A DNA stretch of 64,000 nt, taken from NCBI RefSeq assembly GCF_014196915.1, contig NZ_JACIEP010000015.1, forward strand, positions 1 through 64,000. Direction: 5' to 3'. Shown here in pieces: positions 8,464 through 17,703 of the stretch. The notes beneath the pieces are model-generated. The model did not search any database. It was not told the origin of the DNA and saw only the letters and a list, made by a program, of their open reading frames with translations. A program made the translations under genes and the position numbers. Every line of letters starts with the position of its first letter. Position 1 is the stretch's first letter. Source of the DNA: Dysgonomonas hofstadii. GTDB lineage: Bacteria; Bacteroidota; Bacteroidia; Bacteroidales; Dysgonomonadaceae.

Positions 8464-9471
8464 CTAATAGAAGTCCCCGTTCAGATGATCGATAAAGATA
8501 TCTATGGTCTCCTTCTTACCGCCGATTGGAATGCCTATGCCTACTCCCCCTCCGACACTACGATTACCACCACCCACGCCTATACCCAGGGAGAAACCGC
8601 TTCCGGCAACTTTACGTGTTATCTTAAAACTCCAGAATCCTTCGTTGTAAGACGCTTTATAAAAATCGCCTTCGAAACCGATATAAGGTTCTCCACCGAG
8701 AATAAAAGCATATACTTCTTCCGGTTTCAGTTTTTTCTCCTTCCCCGAGTTTTCCGGATCGGCAACTTTCGCTTCTTTTATTTTGTCATCATCCTGCTTG
8801 GTGATATTTACAGGCGAAATCTCATCAGGAGTGAGGTTTTTCAATGACTGATATTTATAATAAATTCCATCGGGCAGATTACTCTCCATATAGAAAGGGA
8901 TGCTGTTTTTTTCATACATGTCTATATCCACCACCTGTTGCATATCTAATGCCTCTTCCTCGTCAGAAACATCGGACGGCAGATTTTCAATGATGAAAGA
9001 AGTAATCACATTGCTTGTCTCCGGCCTTATCTTCTTTTGCTCATCTACCAGCAATGTATCTATTGTATTGAGAAAATAGTATTTATCATTATCCACTTTA
9101 TATAATGACATACGCAAACGGGAAATACCTTTCCCCCGTAGTTTATTTACACCAAGGTCGAAATATAAAGCCCTCATCTGCACAGCAATTGCTTTACTTT
9201 CATTACCGGATGTCACAAGATTTACCAGCCGTCTTAATTGCTCATCAAGCGGATTGTCTAAAGTTACCCTTTGCATACCGTTCCACATGTCTACATACAC
9301 TATCCCCATATCCTGAGGTTCGGGACGCGATTCTATGTATACGAGATCATTATATTTACTGCCCTCTATTGTGATATCAGGAATAAGAATACTGAAATCG
9401 CTTTTCTTCTGCCCCCACAATACTATAGAGAAGAAAATAAATACCGGTAAAACGATCAGCCTTTTTTTCAT
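8464..9471 (-). CDS. Exported protein with Gly-rich tail, unknown function
   Basis: A 335-residue protein with a signal peptide (MKKRLIVLPVFIFFSIVLWG, probable cleavage after QG or nearby). The middle is a mixed alpha/beta region with no recognised motif. The C-terminus alternates hydrophobic and Gly residues (GFSLGIGVGGGNR, then SVGGGVGIGIPIGG). That could be a beta-hairpin that inserts in the membrane or a surface segment. It is a single-gene unit bracketed by a terminator. I do not recognise the family; similar Gly-rich tails occur in Bacteroidota outer-membrane-associated proteins. Confidence 0.6.
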   Translation of the reverse strand: MKKRLIVLPVFIFFSIVLWGQKKSDFSILIPDITIEGSKYNDLVYIESRPEPQDMGIVYVDMWNGMQRVTLDNPLDEQLRRLVNLVTSGNESKAIAVQMRALYFDLGVNKLRGKGISRLRMSLYKVDNDKYYFLNTIDTLLVDEQKKIRPETSNVITSFIIENLPSDVSDEEEALDMQQVVDIDMYEKNSIPFYMESNLPDGIYYKYQSLKNLTPDEISPVNITKQDDDKIKEAKVADPENSGKEKKLKPEEVYAFILGGEPYIGFEGDFYKASYNEGFWSFKITRKVAGSGFSLGIGVGGGNRSVGGGVGIGIPIGGKKETIDIFIDHLNGDFY

Positions 9472-9591
9472 AACAAAGAGACTTTGGTATATGAATTAAT
9501 ATCTATGTTAAAAAATACAATAAAACTATTATACTTTACTTATGCACACTCAAATATACAAATATAATAGTGCGAAACACCGAAATATTCT

Positions 9592-9599
9592 TAAATTTG
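9592..9599 (+). promoter_or_regulatory. Candidate -7 element for the polyprenyl synthase gene
   Basis: TAAATTTG matches TAnnTTTG and lies 21 bases upstream of the ATG at 9620. It falls inside a longer in-frame extension (from 9542), so it argues for the 9620 start. Confidence 0.5.
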
Positions 9600-9619
9600 C
9601 ATTTCAACAAAACAGAGAT

Positions 9620-10591
9620 ATGGACAAGAAGCTTTTGATAGCTAAACCGGTCGAAAAAGAGTTGAATAAATTCAACTCTTTTTATAAAGAATCCGTTTTC
9701 TGCGACAATGTAAGAATACAGGAAATCATAGACTACATCATGAAATCGGACGGAAAACGCATCCGTCCCATCTTATTGTTGCTTGCCGCCAAAGCATGTG
9801 GTGAAATAAACAATACGACTTATAATGCAGCTGTTACCATAGAATTGTTGCATACAGCCTCTTTGATCCATGACGATGTCGTGGACGAGTCTAAGATCAG
9901 ACGGGGACTGGCTTCAATCAATGCCATCTATGACAATAAGATGGCTGTGCTCGCAGGAGATTATTTTTTATCGACAGCACTCATCAAAAGCGTATTGACC
10001 GGTAATATAGAGATCATATCGCATATATCTGATCTTGGACGCGATCTGGCGGAAGGTGAACTCAACCAGTTATCACTCGTCAAAGAACTGATCCTGGATG
10101 AAGACGAATACTTCCAGGTGATAAAGAAAAAGACCGCTTCGCTGATGTCGGTTTGCATGCGGATAGGAGCGATGTCGGTGAATGCTCCGGCGGAAATAGT
10201 TGATAAATTTACCAGACTGGGCGAGTTACTCGGACTTTGCTTCCAGCTTCGAGATGATATCTTCGATTATTTTACGAATGCCATTGGGAAACCTACAGGC
10301 AATGATATTCGCGAGGGAAAGGTGACTTTGCCGTTACTATATGCTATCCGCAATGCACCGGAAAATGAGCGAAAAGAACTTCTTGCAATTATTAATTCGT
10401 ATAACTATACTGACGAGAATATTCAGAAGTTAATTAACTATGCTAAAGAGCATGGGGGCATCGAATATGCATATAAAAAGATAGAAGAAATAAGAGTAGA
10501 GGCTGAGGCCATAATCTTGGAAGTACCCAATACAGAAGTTCGTAAAGCTCTTGAGGCCACAGTAAATTATATTGTGGAAAGGGCTTACTGA
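9620..10591 (+). CDS. Polyprenyl (long-chain trans-prenyl) diphosphate synthase
   Basis: A 323-residue all-alpha prenyltransferase that extends farnesyl diphosphate with isopentenyl units, probably to make the side chain of menaquinone. The first Asp-rich motif is HDDVVDES and the second is QLRDDIFDY; GKRIRPILLLL and GDYFLSTAL are also typical. The residues before the first Asp motif (TIELLHTASLI) are small or medium in size, which suits a long-chain product such as an octaprenyl or related chain. The start at 9620 is chosen because a promoter element lies just upstream. The 3' end overlaps the convergent cdsA gene by seven bases. Confidence 0.9.
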   Translation: MDKKLLIAKPVEKELNKFNSFYKESVFCDNVRIQEIIDYIMKSDGKRIRPILLLLAAKACGEINNTTYNAAVTIELLHTASLIHDDVVDESKIRRGLASINAIYDNKMAVLAGDYFLSTALIKSVLTGNIEIISHISDLGRDLAEGELNQLSLVKELILDEDEYFQVIKKKTASLMSVCMRIGAMSVNAPAEIVDKFTRLGELLGLCFQLRDDIFDYFTNAIGKPTGNDIREGKVTLPLLYAIRNAPENERKELLAIINSYNYTDENIQKLINYAKEHGGIEYAYKKIEEIRVEAEAIILEVPNTEVRKALEATVNYIVERAY

Positions 10592-11448
10592 AACGAACCG
10601 ATAAAGTTTAACAATAGCAAATATACCAATACCGCAGGGATAGCCAATATCGTGCTATCGAAGCGATCGAGTATACCTCCATGCCCGGGTATCATATTCC
10701 CTGAATCTTTTACACCTAATGTACGTTTGATCAATGATTCGAACAAATCGCCCCATGTACCGAATGCAACTGTTACAGCTGCAAATCCCATCCAGGCCGG
10801 GATGGACAGATCAGAATAGAAATGTGCAAATATCAGTGAAGAAGCGATAGAAACAACAGCCCCTCCAATAAAACCTTCCCATGACTTTTTAGGAGATATG
10901 CGCTCAAACAAGCGATGCTTCCCAAAGGTCATTCCTGTAAGATAGGCAAACGAATCGTTTACCCAGATGAACACAAATATCGCCAGTACAAAGATATATT
11001 TATAGTTGGTTTCCCAACTATCGGGAAATGCCAGACCTGTAAGCAAGGCGAATGGTAGCGCAATATACACCTGTCCCAGAATAGAATATGCCAGAGATTG
11101 CAAAGGATTAGTCCGCTTTTGGTACAATTCATTTATGAAAAGTATCAGCAGATAAAAGGCATATGGAATTAAATTAGGTGATAACCCCTCAATATACAAG
11201 CAATTCCCCGCACTGGAATACATGAAAGCTCCGCCAAACAACAATAATCCCCCTACAATATTTAAGTATTTGGGAACCTCAACTTTCGCATCCTTCTCTA
11301 TCAATCCATAAAATTCATACAGACACAAAGCAGTAATTACAGAAAAAATGAGGAGGAAAGTGTATTCATTTATGAGAATTCCGCCCAGCAACAGACCTAC
11401 GAACACTGCCCCGGCCAAAATACGTACAACGATATTAGGTAATTTCAA
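10585..11448 (-). CDS. cdsA: Phosphatidate cytidylyltransferase CdsA
   Basis: A 287-residue integral membrane enzyme that makes CDP-diacylglycerol from phosphatidic acid and CTP, the branch point of phospholipid synthesis. It has about eight hydrophobic segments and the C-terminal family signature: SLIKRTLGVKDSG followed by PGHGGILDRFDS. It follows ftsH and rsfS, a common Bacteroidota order, but a hairpin with a T-tract after ftsH and a separate -7 element suggest it can be transcribed alone. It overlaps the convergent prenyl synthase gene by seven bases. Confidence 0.95.
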   Translation of the reverse strand: MKLPNIVVRILAGAVFVGLLLGGILINEYTFLLIFSVITALCLYEFYGLIEKDAKVEVPKYLNIVGGLLLFGGAFMYSSAGNCLYIEGLSPNLIPYAFYLLILFINELYQKRTNPLQSLAYSILGQVYIALPFALLTGLAFPDSWETNYKYIFVLAIFVFIWVNDSFAYLTGMTFGKHRLFERISPKKSWEGFIGGAVVSIASSLIFAHFYSDLSIPAWMGFAAVTVAFGTWGDLFESLIKRTLGVKDSGNMIPGHGGILDRFDSTILAIPAVLVYLLLLNFIGSFQ

Positions 11449-11474
11449 AGTTATCGGGTTTTTAGTTATACGGG

Positions 11475-11482
11475 CAAAAGTA
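11475..11482 (-). promoter_or_regulatory. Candidate -7 element for cdsA
   Basis: Minus-strand TACTTTTG, 26 bases upstream of the cdsA start and downstream of the ftsH terminator. Confidence 0.45.
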
Positions 11483-11521
11483 ATAAATATTATAAGATTA
11501 TCGATAATGATATGAAAAAAA

Positions 11522-11548
11522 GGAATACCATAATCTGATATTCCTTTC
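11522..11548 (-). terminator. Hairpin with T-tract after ftsH
   Basis: On the minus strand AAAGGAATA and TATTCCTTT pair across a short loop and are followed by a run of T. It lies about 25 bases after the ftsH stop codon, suggesting full or partial termination before cdsA. Confidence 0.7.
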
Positions 11549-11573
11549 GTCTGATATATAAATTCTTATATTA

Positions 11574-13607
11574 TTATTCCGATTGATCATCCTGAGCTAT
11601 TATACCCGGAGCATCTTCTTTTTTGAGCGTTTCTATTTCCACATCTTCGGGAAGCTCTTCTGTTTCTTTCAGGATTTCTTCGGAACGTGATGTCCATTGA
11701 CGCTCACCGAATACTTTTTTCAAGTCATCTGCAAAAATCACCTCTTCCGTGATCAACAGATTTGCCAGCTTCTCATGACCATCTTTATGTTCTTTCAGCA
11801 ACCGTTTTGCCCGTTCATATTGTTCGGTAATCATTGCCTGTACTTCTTTGTCGATCAGCAGGGCGGTTTCATCGCTATATGGTTTTGTAAAGCCATAAGC
11901 CTCACCCGATGAGTCATAGTAGCTCAGATTTGGCATCTTCTCGCTCATACCCAGATAAGAAATCATGGCATACGCCATTTTTGTCACACGTTCGAGATCG
12001 TTCGCAGCACCCGACGATATATGCCCGATGAACACCTCCTCGGCAGCACGTCCGCCAAGCAGGGCACACATTTCGTCCAGCATTTGCTCTTTGGTGGTTA
12101 TCTGCCGTTCCTCGGGCAGGTACCAGGCAGCACCCAGCGCTTTACCACGGGGTACGATAGTCACCTTAACCAGCGGATTGGCATATTGCAGGAACCAGCT
12201 TAATGTAGCATGTCCGGCTTCGTGTATAGCGATGGTCTTACGCTCTTCAAGCGTAGTAACCTTGTTTTTCTTTTCCAGTCCACCTATAATACGGTCAACA
12301 GCATTGGTGAAATCTTCTTTCTGTACGACTTTTTTGCCTTTACGGGCTGCAATCAGAGCAGCTTCGTTACATACATTAGCTATGTCTGCCCCGGAGAAAC
12401 CCGGAGTCTGGCGGGCAAGGAACTCCACATCTACTGTATCGTCTATTTTCACCGGACGAAGATGCACCTTGAATATTTCCTTCCTGTCGTTCAGGTCAGG
12501 CAGATCGACTGTGATCTGACGATCGAAACGTCCTGCGCGAAGCAGGGCTTTATCCAGAATATCGGCACGATTGGTCGCTGCTAGTATGATGATACCACTG
12601 TTTGTTCCAAAACCGTCCATTTCGGTCAACAACTGGTTCAATGTATTCTCACGCTCATCATTCGATCCCATATTCAGGTTACGCCCACGGGCACGGCCAA
12701 TGGCATCAATTTCGTCAATAAAGATAATACAAGGTGATTTTTCCTTTGCTTGCTTAAACAGGTCTCTCACACGAGAAGCTCCCACCCCGACAAACATTTC
12801 CACAAAGTCGGAACCCGACAAAGAGAAAAACGGTACATTTGCTTCTCCTGCAACGGCCTTTGCCAGCAAGGTTTTACCTGTTCCCGGAGGGCCAACCAGC
12901 AGGGCCCCCTTCGGGATTTTTCCTCCAATCTCAGTGTAGCGTGAAGGATTTTTCAGGAATTCTACGATCTCTTCTATTTCTTCCTTTGCTTCGGATAGCC
13001 CTGCAACGTCTTTAAACGTAACTCTCAGGTCTGATCCTTTGTCATATAGCTGAGCTTTGGATTTACCAACGCTGAACACGCCACCACCGCCGCCGCCGCC
13101 ACCGCCTGACATACGGCGCATCATGTAGATGAATAGTCCGAATATAAGCAGGATGGGAAGAAAGCTGAGCAAAATATCCCAGCCACTGGTTGTATTTGGT
13201 TCGTAGGATAGTTCTATATTATACCCGTTCTCTTTGGTAACACTATTGTACAGGTCCGAGAATTTATCTACCGACGGCATTTTTACTACAATAGAAGGGT
13301 TTGTACCAACTTTGTCAGCCATATCTTTGTAGACACGCTCGATAGAATCTTTGCGGATAAAAGCCTTCAATGTAAGCCCTTTATTGTCTACAACTATTTT
13401 ATTTACACTATTATCCTTTAAATAGCTTTCAAATTCAGACCAGGCGACTTCCTTCTGCACACTTGCCGTCCTGTCCTGAAACATCCATATCCCTACAACC
13501 GCAGCAAATACGATAAGGTAAACCCAGTAAAGGTTAAATGGCATTTTAGGCCCTTTCGTGACAGGTGATTTCGGCTTGTTCTCTTGTCCTTTGTTATAAT
13601 TGTCCAT
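11574..13607 (-). CDS. ftsH: ATP-dependent membrane protease FtsH
   Basis: A 677-residue AAA+ zinc metalloprotease that extracts and degrades membrane and some soluble proteins. Two membrane helices (about 25-43 and 143-162) flank a periplasmic domain. The cytoplasmic part has Walker A GPPGTGKT (239-246), Walker [12 protein letters not shown] (294-304), the arginine-finger region AGRFDR, and zinc site HEAGH (462-466). A run of nine Gly (168-176) follows the second helix, a flexible linker common in Bacteroidota FtsH and encoded by a GCC/ACC-type triplet repeat. It is probably transcribed with rsfS 65 bases upstream. Confidence 0.97.
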   Translation of the reverse strand: MDNYNKGQENKPKSPVTKGPKMPFNLYWVYLIVFAAVVGIWMFQDRTASVQKEVAWSEFESYLKDNSVNKIVVDNKGLTLKAFIRKDSIERVYKDMADKVGTNPSIVVKMPSVDKFSDLYNSVTKENGYNIELSYEPNTTSGWDILLSFLPILLIFGLFIYMMRRMSGGGGGGGGGVFSVGKSKAQLYDKGSDLRVTFKDVAGLSEAKEEIEEIVEFLKNPSRYTEIGGKIPKGALLVGPPGTGKTLLAKAVAGEANVPFFSLSGSDFVEMFVGVGASRVRDLFKQAKEKSPCIIFIDEIDAIGRARGRNLNMGSNDERENTLNQLLTEMDGFGTNSGIIILAATNRADILDKALLRAGRFDRQITVDLPDLNDRKEIFKVHLRPVKIDDTVDVEFLARQTPGFSGADIANVCNEAALIAARKGKKVVQKEDFTNAVDRIIGGLEKKNKVTTLEERKTIAIHEAGHATLSWFLQYANPLVKVTIVPRGKALGAAWYLPEERQITTKEQMLDEMCALLGGRAAEEVFIGHISSGAANDLERVTKMAYAMISYLGMSEKMPNLSYYDSSGEAYGFTKPYSDETALLIDKEVQAMITEQYERAKRLLKEHKDGHEKLANLLITEEVIFADDLKKVFGERQWTSRSEEILKETEELPEDVEIETLKKEDAPGIIAQDDQSE

Positions 13608-13672
13608 ATATTTTCAAATACGTGATTGTTTTATTCCGAACCTGTATAACAACCTATTATTCTAAATTGTTG

Positions 13673-14029
13673 TCAGTCTATATCAGGTATACTTTCCAGT
13701 TCCGCGTCTGCCCACAAGTTTTCGATATTGTAGAATTCACGCAATTCCGGTAAAAATACATGAACAATAACCGTACCATAATCTATTCCTACCCAACGGC
13801 TTTCCCGCAAACCGTCTACAGTAAGGGGACGTTCTTTCTTTTTCTTCAAGGAATCTACTATTTCTTCCGATATAGCCGACACTTGTGTTGGAGTGTTTCC
13901 TTCGCAGATGACAAAATATTGGCAGATAGTGCCAATAAGTCCACTCATGTCGACAATTACAATATTCTTTGCCTTTTTATCCTGGCAAGCTGCCACAATG
14001 TTGTTTACTAAGCTTTTTCCTTCTTTCAT
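13673..14029 (-). CDS. rsfS: Ribosome silencing factor RsfS
   Basis: A 118-residue RsfS/Iojap protein that binds ribosomal protein L14 and blocks subunit joining during starvation. The start at 14029 (MKEGKSLVNN) is preferred to an upstream extension, because a -7 element lies in that extension. Typical motifs are IVIVDMSGL, FVICEGNTPTQVSAI, a Trp-Val-Gly-Ile-Asp-Tyr turn, and IVHVFLPELREFYNIENLW near the C-terminus. It is the first gene of the rsfS-ftsH group. Confidence 0.93.
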   Translation of the reverse strand: MKEGKSLVNNIVAACQDKKAKNIVIVDMSGLIGTICQYFVICEGNTPTQVSAISEEIVDSLKKKKERPLTVDGLRESRWVGIDYGTVIVHVFLPELREFYNIENLWADAELESIPDID

Positions 14030-14067
14030 TCGTACTTTTAAAAAGTGTATGTGTATATTTGAACCTA

Positions 14068-14075
14068 CAAATATA
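14068..14075 (-). promoter_or_regulatory. Candidate -7 element for rsfS-ftsH
   Basis: Minus-strand TATATTTG, 38 bases upstream of the rsfS ATG. A partial ATTG box lies about 15 bases further up. Confidence 0.45.
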
Positions 14076-14135
14076 AGGTGAATTTTCGAACAATCGCTTT
14101 TTATATGGCGTAAGAACAAAGAATTATATTGAAAA

Positions 14136-14267
14136 ATGAAAGAAAACAAATACGATAATCACGATTTCTTTGATCAGTACAGCCGGATGCAACGCCCTGG
14201 ACAAGGATTGCAGGGAGCAAATGAACGGTCCCTTACAACGACCGGTATCAATGACAATATTAGCTAA
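14136..14267 (+). pseudogene. Truncated methyltransferase N-terminus
   Basis: A 43-codon open frame. Its first 30 residues (KYDNHDFFDQYSRMQR and then GLQGANE) match the N-terminal pattern of a class I SAM methyltransferase family that I recall as KYDD..FF..YS.M.RS..GL.GAGEW. After this the sequence diverges (RSLTTTGINDNIS) and stops. No methyltransferase motif I follows in any frame. It is best read as a deletion relic of a methyltransferase gene. The family match is from memory and would need a search. Confidence 0.5.
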
Positions 14268-14293
14268 AAAAAATAGCAATCAGAATGATTGAC

Positions 14294-14410
14294 TCAGAAA
14301 GACAGAAGCACAAAATATATTATCAGAATAATAAGATAAGCAGCGGATATAGCAACCCATACATCCCTGAGTCTATATTCTTCAATATATTTTTTATTTT
14401 TCTTTCTCAT
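14294..14410 (-). CDS. Possible 38-residue single-helix membrane protein
   Basis: An ATG at 14410 opens a 38-codon frame. It starts with a very basic segment (MRKKNKKYIEEYRLRD) and continues with one membrane helix (VAISAAYLIILIIYFVLL). This positive-inside, single-span layout is typical of real small membrane proteins. A TATATTTG element lies about five bases upstream, so the message would be nearly leaderless. It sits between a methyltransferase relic and the next gene, and no other feature claims the space. Confidence 0.4.
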   Translation of the reverse strand: MRKKNKKYIEEYRLRDVWVAISAAYLIILIIYFVLLSF

Positions 14411-14471
14411 ATTACAAATATATAAATATTTGCTAAATTATTTAGCATTTTTGGGATTAATTTTTATATTT

Positions 14472-14966
14472 ATGGTTAATTATCTTGGAACTAAGATAGG
14501 AGCATGTTTTACAGCAGGCTCTTTGTTGCTCACTCTTACCCTTGTGGTTCCTGTTTTTTCCATACTTCCGGGAAGCTTGTTGGAAGCCGTTGCACAAGGG
14601 CTCGTTAATAACGATCCATATAGTAATGTAGGAAAATTAACCATATTATTCCTGATAATAATGTTTGCAACTACTCTCATAATTGTATTGGTGAGAGTGA
14701 GGAAAACGGGCATCAGGATAGGCCGGGTGTGGGGGAAAAAGATAATTTACATGTCTAAAATAAAAATTGTTCTGATAATGCTATTGTTTTATTTTATTGT
14801 TCATCCTTTAGTGTTTTATCTGTATTGGGGTATTCAACTCGACTTCAGGTCCGACGGGCAATTGATAATGGAAGCAATAAGAACATTTCCGATAAGCAGT
14901 TTATCATTTATTTTTATCGGAATAATGATAGATATAGTGAAAAATCGGGGTATTGAAAACGGATGA
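14472..14966 (+). CDS. Predicted membrane protein with four helices
   Basis: A 164-residue protein starting at ATG 14472; an upstream TTG in frame is less likely. Four hydrophobic stretches are visible: about 10-35, 53-75, 95-115 and 140-160. The loop between the first two includes GLVNNDPYSNVGK. I recognise no family. It ends before the miaA promoter region and is probably a single-gene unit. Function unknown; no catalytic motif seen. Confidence 0.6.
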   Translation: MVNYLGTKIGACFTAGSLLLTLTLVVPVFSILPGSLLEAVAQGLVNNDPYSNVGKLTILFLIIMFATTLIIVLVRVRKTGIRIGRVWGKKIIYMSKIKIVLIMLLFYFIVHPLVFYLYWGIQLDFRSDGQLIMEAIRTFPISSLSFIFIGIMIDIVKNRGIENG

Positions 14967-15004
14967 AATAAAATCCAGATCAATAATTATTGATTATAAC
15001 TTCC

Positions 15005-15012
15005 TACTTTTG
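15005..15012 (+). promoter_or_regulatory. -7 element for miaA
   Basis: TACTTTTG lies only five bases before the miaA ATG (15018). Since start sites in this phylum fall a few bases after the -7 box, the miaA message may be leaderless or nearly so. A TTG-containing -33 candidate is too close (12 bases) to be convincing. Confidence 0.5.
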
Positions 15013-15017
15013 TATTT

Positions 15018-15935
15018 ATGAACAATTATGAACTCATTACCATACTAGGCCCCACGGCATCAGGCAAAACAGACTTCGCCTGTCACCTTGCATATAAATT
15101 GAATGCAGAGATTATCAGTGGCGATTCCCGCCAGGTTTACCGTTCGATGGATATAGGCACAGGAAAAGACCTCGGCGACTATCTTGTAAATGGAAAAGCA
15201 ATCCCTTATCACCTGATAGATATCCGTGAAGCGGGCGACAAGTATAATATATTTGAATATCAGCATGATTTTCATCAAGTTTTCACCGGCATAAAGCAAC
15301 GGGGCATAACTCCGGTTTTATGCGGTGGATCGGGATTATATATCGAATCGGTACTGAGAGGGTATTCACTGGTGAATGTACCTGAGAACAAAGAACTAAG
15401 GAAGAAATACGAAAACCATACATTAGAAGAACTGACCAAAATACTGGCAGGATACAAAGCCCTGCACAATACGACCGATGTGGACACAGCACAGCGAGCC
15501 ATTCGTGCCATCGAGATAGAAGAATACAAGAAAGAACATCCGCTGGAGCAGAACGAATTTCCACCTATCAACAGCCTTGTTATCGGAGTGGATATTGACC
15601 GTGAACTGCGCCGCCAAAAAATCACAAAACGACTGAAAGCCCGCCTCGAGGAAGGAATGATAGAAGAAGTGCAAAACATTCTGGATAAAGGCATATCACC
15701 CGAAGACCTTATCTATTATGGATTGGAATATAAATATGTCACCCTTTATCTGCTGAAGCAGTTAAGCTATGAAGAAATGTTCTCTCAGCTCGAAATAGCC
15801 ATTCACCAGTTTGCCAAACGGCAAATGACATGGTTCCGCGGCATGGAGAAACGTGGCGTACATATTCATTGGATAGATGCTACTTTACCTATGGAGGAAA
15901 AAGTGGGGCAGGCAATGGCTTTAATAAAAGGGTAA
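15018..15935 (+). CDS. miaA: tRNA dimethylallyltransferase MiaA
   Basis: A 305-residue enzyme that adds the dimethylallyl group to A37 of tRNAs reading UNN codons. P-loop GPTASGKTD (11-19), DSRQVYRSMDIGTGK (catalytic Asp and substrate contacts), GGSGLYI, and the C-terminal part with FAKRQMTWFRG that contacts tRNA. Length is normal. Transcribed alone, with a -7 element immediately before the start. Confidence 0.96.
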   Translation: MNNYELITILGPTASGKTDFACHLAYKLNAEIISGDSRQVYRSMDIGTGKDLGDYLVNGKAIPYHLIDIREAGDKYNIFEYQHDFHQVFTGIKQRGITPVLCGGSGLYIESVLRGYSLVNVPENKELRKKYENHTLEELTKILAGYKALHNTTDVDTAQRAIRAIEIEEYKKEHPLEQNEFPPINSLVIGVDIDRELRRQKITKRLKARLEEGMIEEVQNILDKGISPEDLIYYGLEYKYVTLYLLKQLSYEEMFSQLEIAIHQFAKRQMTWFRGMEKRGVHIHWIDATLPMEEKVGQAMALIKG

Positions 15936-16079
15936 GTATAGACTACTTGCCTCTATTCTCGGGTAATGGGGATATCGGACAGCAGGAAAAACATTTTCAC
16001 ATAGTAGTGTAACAAATTCTTACCGTTGCACGTCTTTATTTTGAATATGCCCTTTAAACATTAATAAACAATTTATATT

Positions 16080-16745
16080 ATGAAAAAAATATCATTGGTA
16101 GTGTTGCTGTTGACCATTTCTATGATTAACGTTTTCTCGCAGAGTGTTGAAGATGTGATTGCTTCTTTTTCCAATCGTGAATATTCTAAAGTAGAAGCTC
16201 TGAATGAAAATGAGTGGAAATATGCGAAATTTGTTTTTTCGAAAATCGCCCCTTCCTTTTATGAAGCAAAAGCGGAAATGCAATTGAAAGATACTCTTAA
16301 TAGCTTCTGGTTCGATAAAGTTTTTACACGCAAAGCGAATAATAACAACAGCTACAGCGTGGATTTTGATAAAGTGAAAACCGAAGCGGCCAAAGTTACC
16401 CTTTCTGATATTCCCGAAGTGAATGAGTTTGTTTTTATCGGGATGAAAATGCCTATCCTCGAAAAAGCAAAATCCATAACCCACTTAGAGTTAAACAATT
16501 ATAACGAGAACGCAAAAAGCGAATTCTGGAACGAAATAGATAAAATGAAGTCTTCCTATGAAGTGCTTATATCAACAAATGAAGATAGCGAAAGGTCGAT
16601 GATAATGAAGAATAAGGGAGAAGAGTCTTTCTCCGAGATCATTATGATAGACGAAACTGACGAATCGACAATCGACCTGGTGTGGATGAAAGGTTCATTC
16701 GATGGTTCAGTTCTGGCCCCTCCTAAAGATTGTAATGAAAAATAG
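16080..16745 (+). CDS. Exported protein of unknown function
   Basis: A 221-residue protein with a clear signal peptide (MKKISLVVLLLTISMINVFS then QS). The mature part is acidic and helical at first, then has beta-type segments such as NEFVFIGMKMPI and IVYVKG-like stretches (SYEVLIS, MIMKNKG, EIIMIDE). Its tail pattern (membrane-independent, about 200 residues, DETDESTIDLVWMKG) resembles small Bacteroidota periplasmic families with a DUF4252-like look, but I cannot name it with confidence. It is followed by a terminator and has no operon partner. Confidence 0.6.
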   Translation: MKKISLVVLLLTISMINVFSQSVEDVIASFSNREYSKVEALNENEWKYAKFVFSKIAPSFYEAKAEMQLKDTLNSFWFDKVFTRKANNNNSYSVDFDKVKTEAAKVTLSDIPEVNEFVFIGMKMPILEKAKSITHLELNNYNENAKSEFWNEIDKMKSSYEVLISTNEDSERSMIMKNKGEESFSEIIMIDETDESTIDLVWMKGSFDGSVLAPPKDCNEK

Positions 16746-16809
16746 ATAGAATTAAAGTGGATAAGATAATAAACGAAGGCAAATAAATATTCCCAATATA
16801 AAACATAGT

Positions 16810-16840
16810 AACTGCTCCCCTAAAAAGAAGCAGTTTTTTT
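16810..16840 (+). terminator. Rho-independent terminator
   Basis: AACTGCT (16810-16816) and AGCAGTT (16829-16835) form a 7-base stem followed by a run of T. It ends the exported-protein gene. Confidence 0.8.
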
Positions 16841-16880
16841 ATTTACCATAATTCACAAAACCATTTTCCAATTAAAAATG

Positions 16881-16888
16881 TATTTTTG
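16881..16888 (+). promoter_or_regulatory. Candidate -7 element for plsC
   Basis: TATTTTTG matches TAnnTTTG, 24 bases before the ATG at 16913. It overlaps the alternative TTG start at 16886, which argues against that start. Confidence 0.5.
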
Positions 16889-16912
16889 TATGTTGAATCG
16901 AATATCGTGATT

Positions 16913-17647
16913 ATGAAGAAGGTTTTTCTGTTTTTGTACGAGCTGCTTATCTTCGCTCCCATTTTTGTTCTCGCGACTATTGCTACTGCTGTGACAGTTA
17001 TGGTTGGCCGCCTTTTGAGCAAAAATAATTTTTGGAGATATAATCCACCACGCTATTGGTCAAAGGTGGGTTGCAGATTAGCATTGAGCAGGATCAAGGT
17101 AGTAAAAAAAGGAACTATCGATCCGAAACAATCTTATGTTTTCATCGCCAATCATCAGGGGGCATTCGATATATTCCTTATCTATGGTTATCTGGGACAG
17201 GATATCAAGTGGATGCAAAAACAAGAACTGCGCAAAATTCCTTTTGTAGGAAAGGCTTCCGAGATAGCCGGGCATATCTTCGTCGACCAGTCGAGCCTGA
17301 AATCGATGATCGCCTCGATCGACAAGGCAAAATCTGAACTAGTGGACGGAGCTTCCGTTACAATCTTCCCCGAAGGATCGAGAACGAAAACGGGGAAAAT
17401 GGACAGCTTTAAAAAAGGTGCTTTCGTTATAGCCAGGCAGATGGGGTTACCCATTGTACCTATTACCGTAAACGGCCCTTACGATGTGATGAAGATAAAG
17501 ACTTATCTTATCAATCTCGGTCAAAAGATGGAACTGGTGATCCATGATCCTATACCTGCTGATGAAGTAGCCAGTGCAAATCTTTCGGAACTGATGAACA
17601 AATGTCATGAGATCGTTTACTCGGGCCTTTGGGATAAATATAAATAA
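16913..17647 (+). CDS. plsC: 1-acyl-glycerol-3-phosphate acyltransferase
   Basis: A 244-residue membrane acyltransferase that adds the second acyl chain to make phosphatidic acid. An N-terminal hydrophobic helix (about 4-30) is followed by motif I NHQGAFD (catalytic His and Asp), motif II around GHIFVDQSS, motif III FPEGSRTKTG and motif IV VPITVNG. The start at 16913 follows the promoter element. Its product is the substrate of CdsA encoded earlier in the window, though the two genes are not linked in one operon. Confidence 0.92.
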   Translation: MKKVFLFLYELLIFAPIFVLATIATAVTVMVGRLLSKNNFWRYNPPRYWSKVGCRLALSRIKVVKKGTIDPKQSYVFIANHQGAFDIFLIYGYLGQDIKWMQKQELRKIPFVGKASEIAGHIFVDQSSLKSMIASIDKAKSELVDGASVTIFPEGSRTKTGKMDSFKKGAFVIARQMGLPIVPITVNGPYDVMKIKTYLINLGQKMELVIHDPIPADEVASANLSELMNKCHEIVYSGLWDKYK

Positions 17648-17695
17648 TAAAGCCTAATAATGGGCGTTAGAACTTAATACAATACCAAATTTTAC

Positions 17696-17703
17696 TACTT
17701 TTG
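17696..17703 (+). promoter_or_regulatory. Candidate -7 element for the LysM gene operon
   Basis: TACTTTTG, about 100 bases before the start at 17806. No good -33 box is visible. Confidence 0.4.

Noticed and set aside
11965-12519. Long open frame (184 codons) antisense to ftsH
   Set aside because: It lies wholly inside the AAA domain gene; its composition (Ser/Arg-rich) is that of a reverse-strand shadow of a GC-richer gene, with no promoter or family match.
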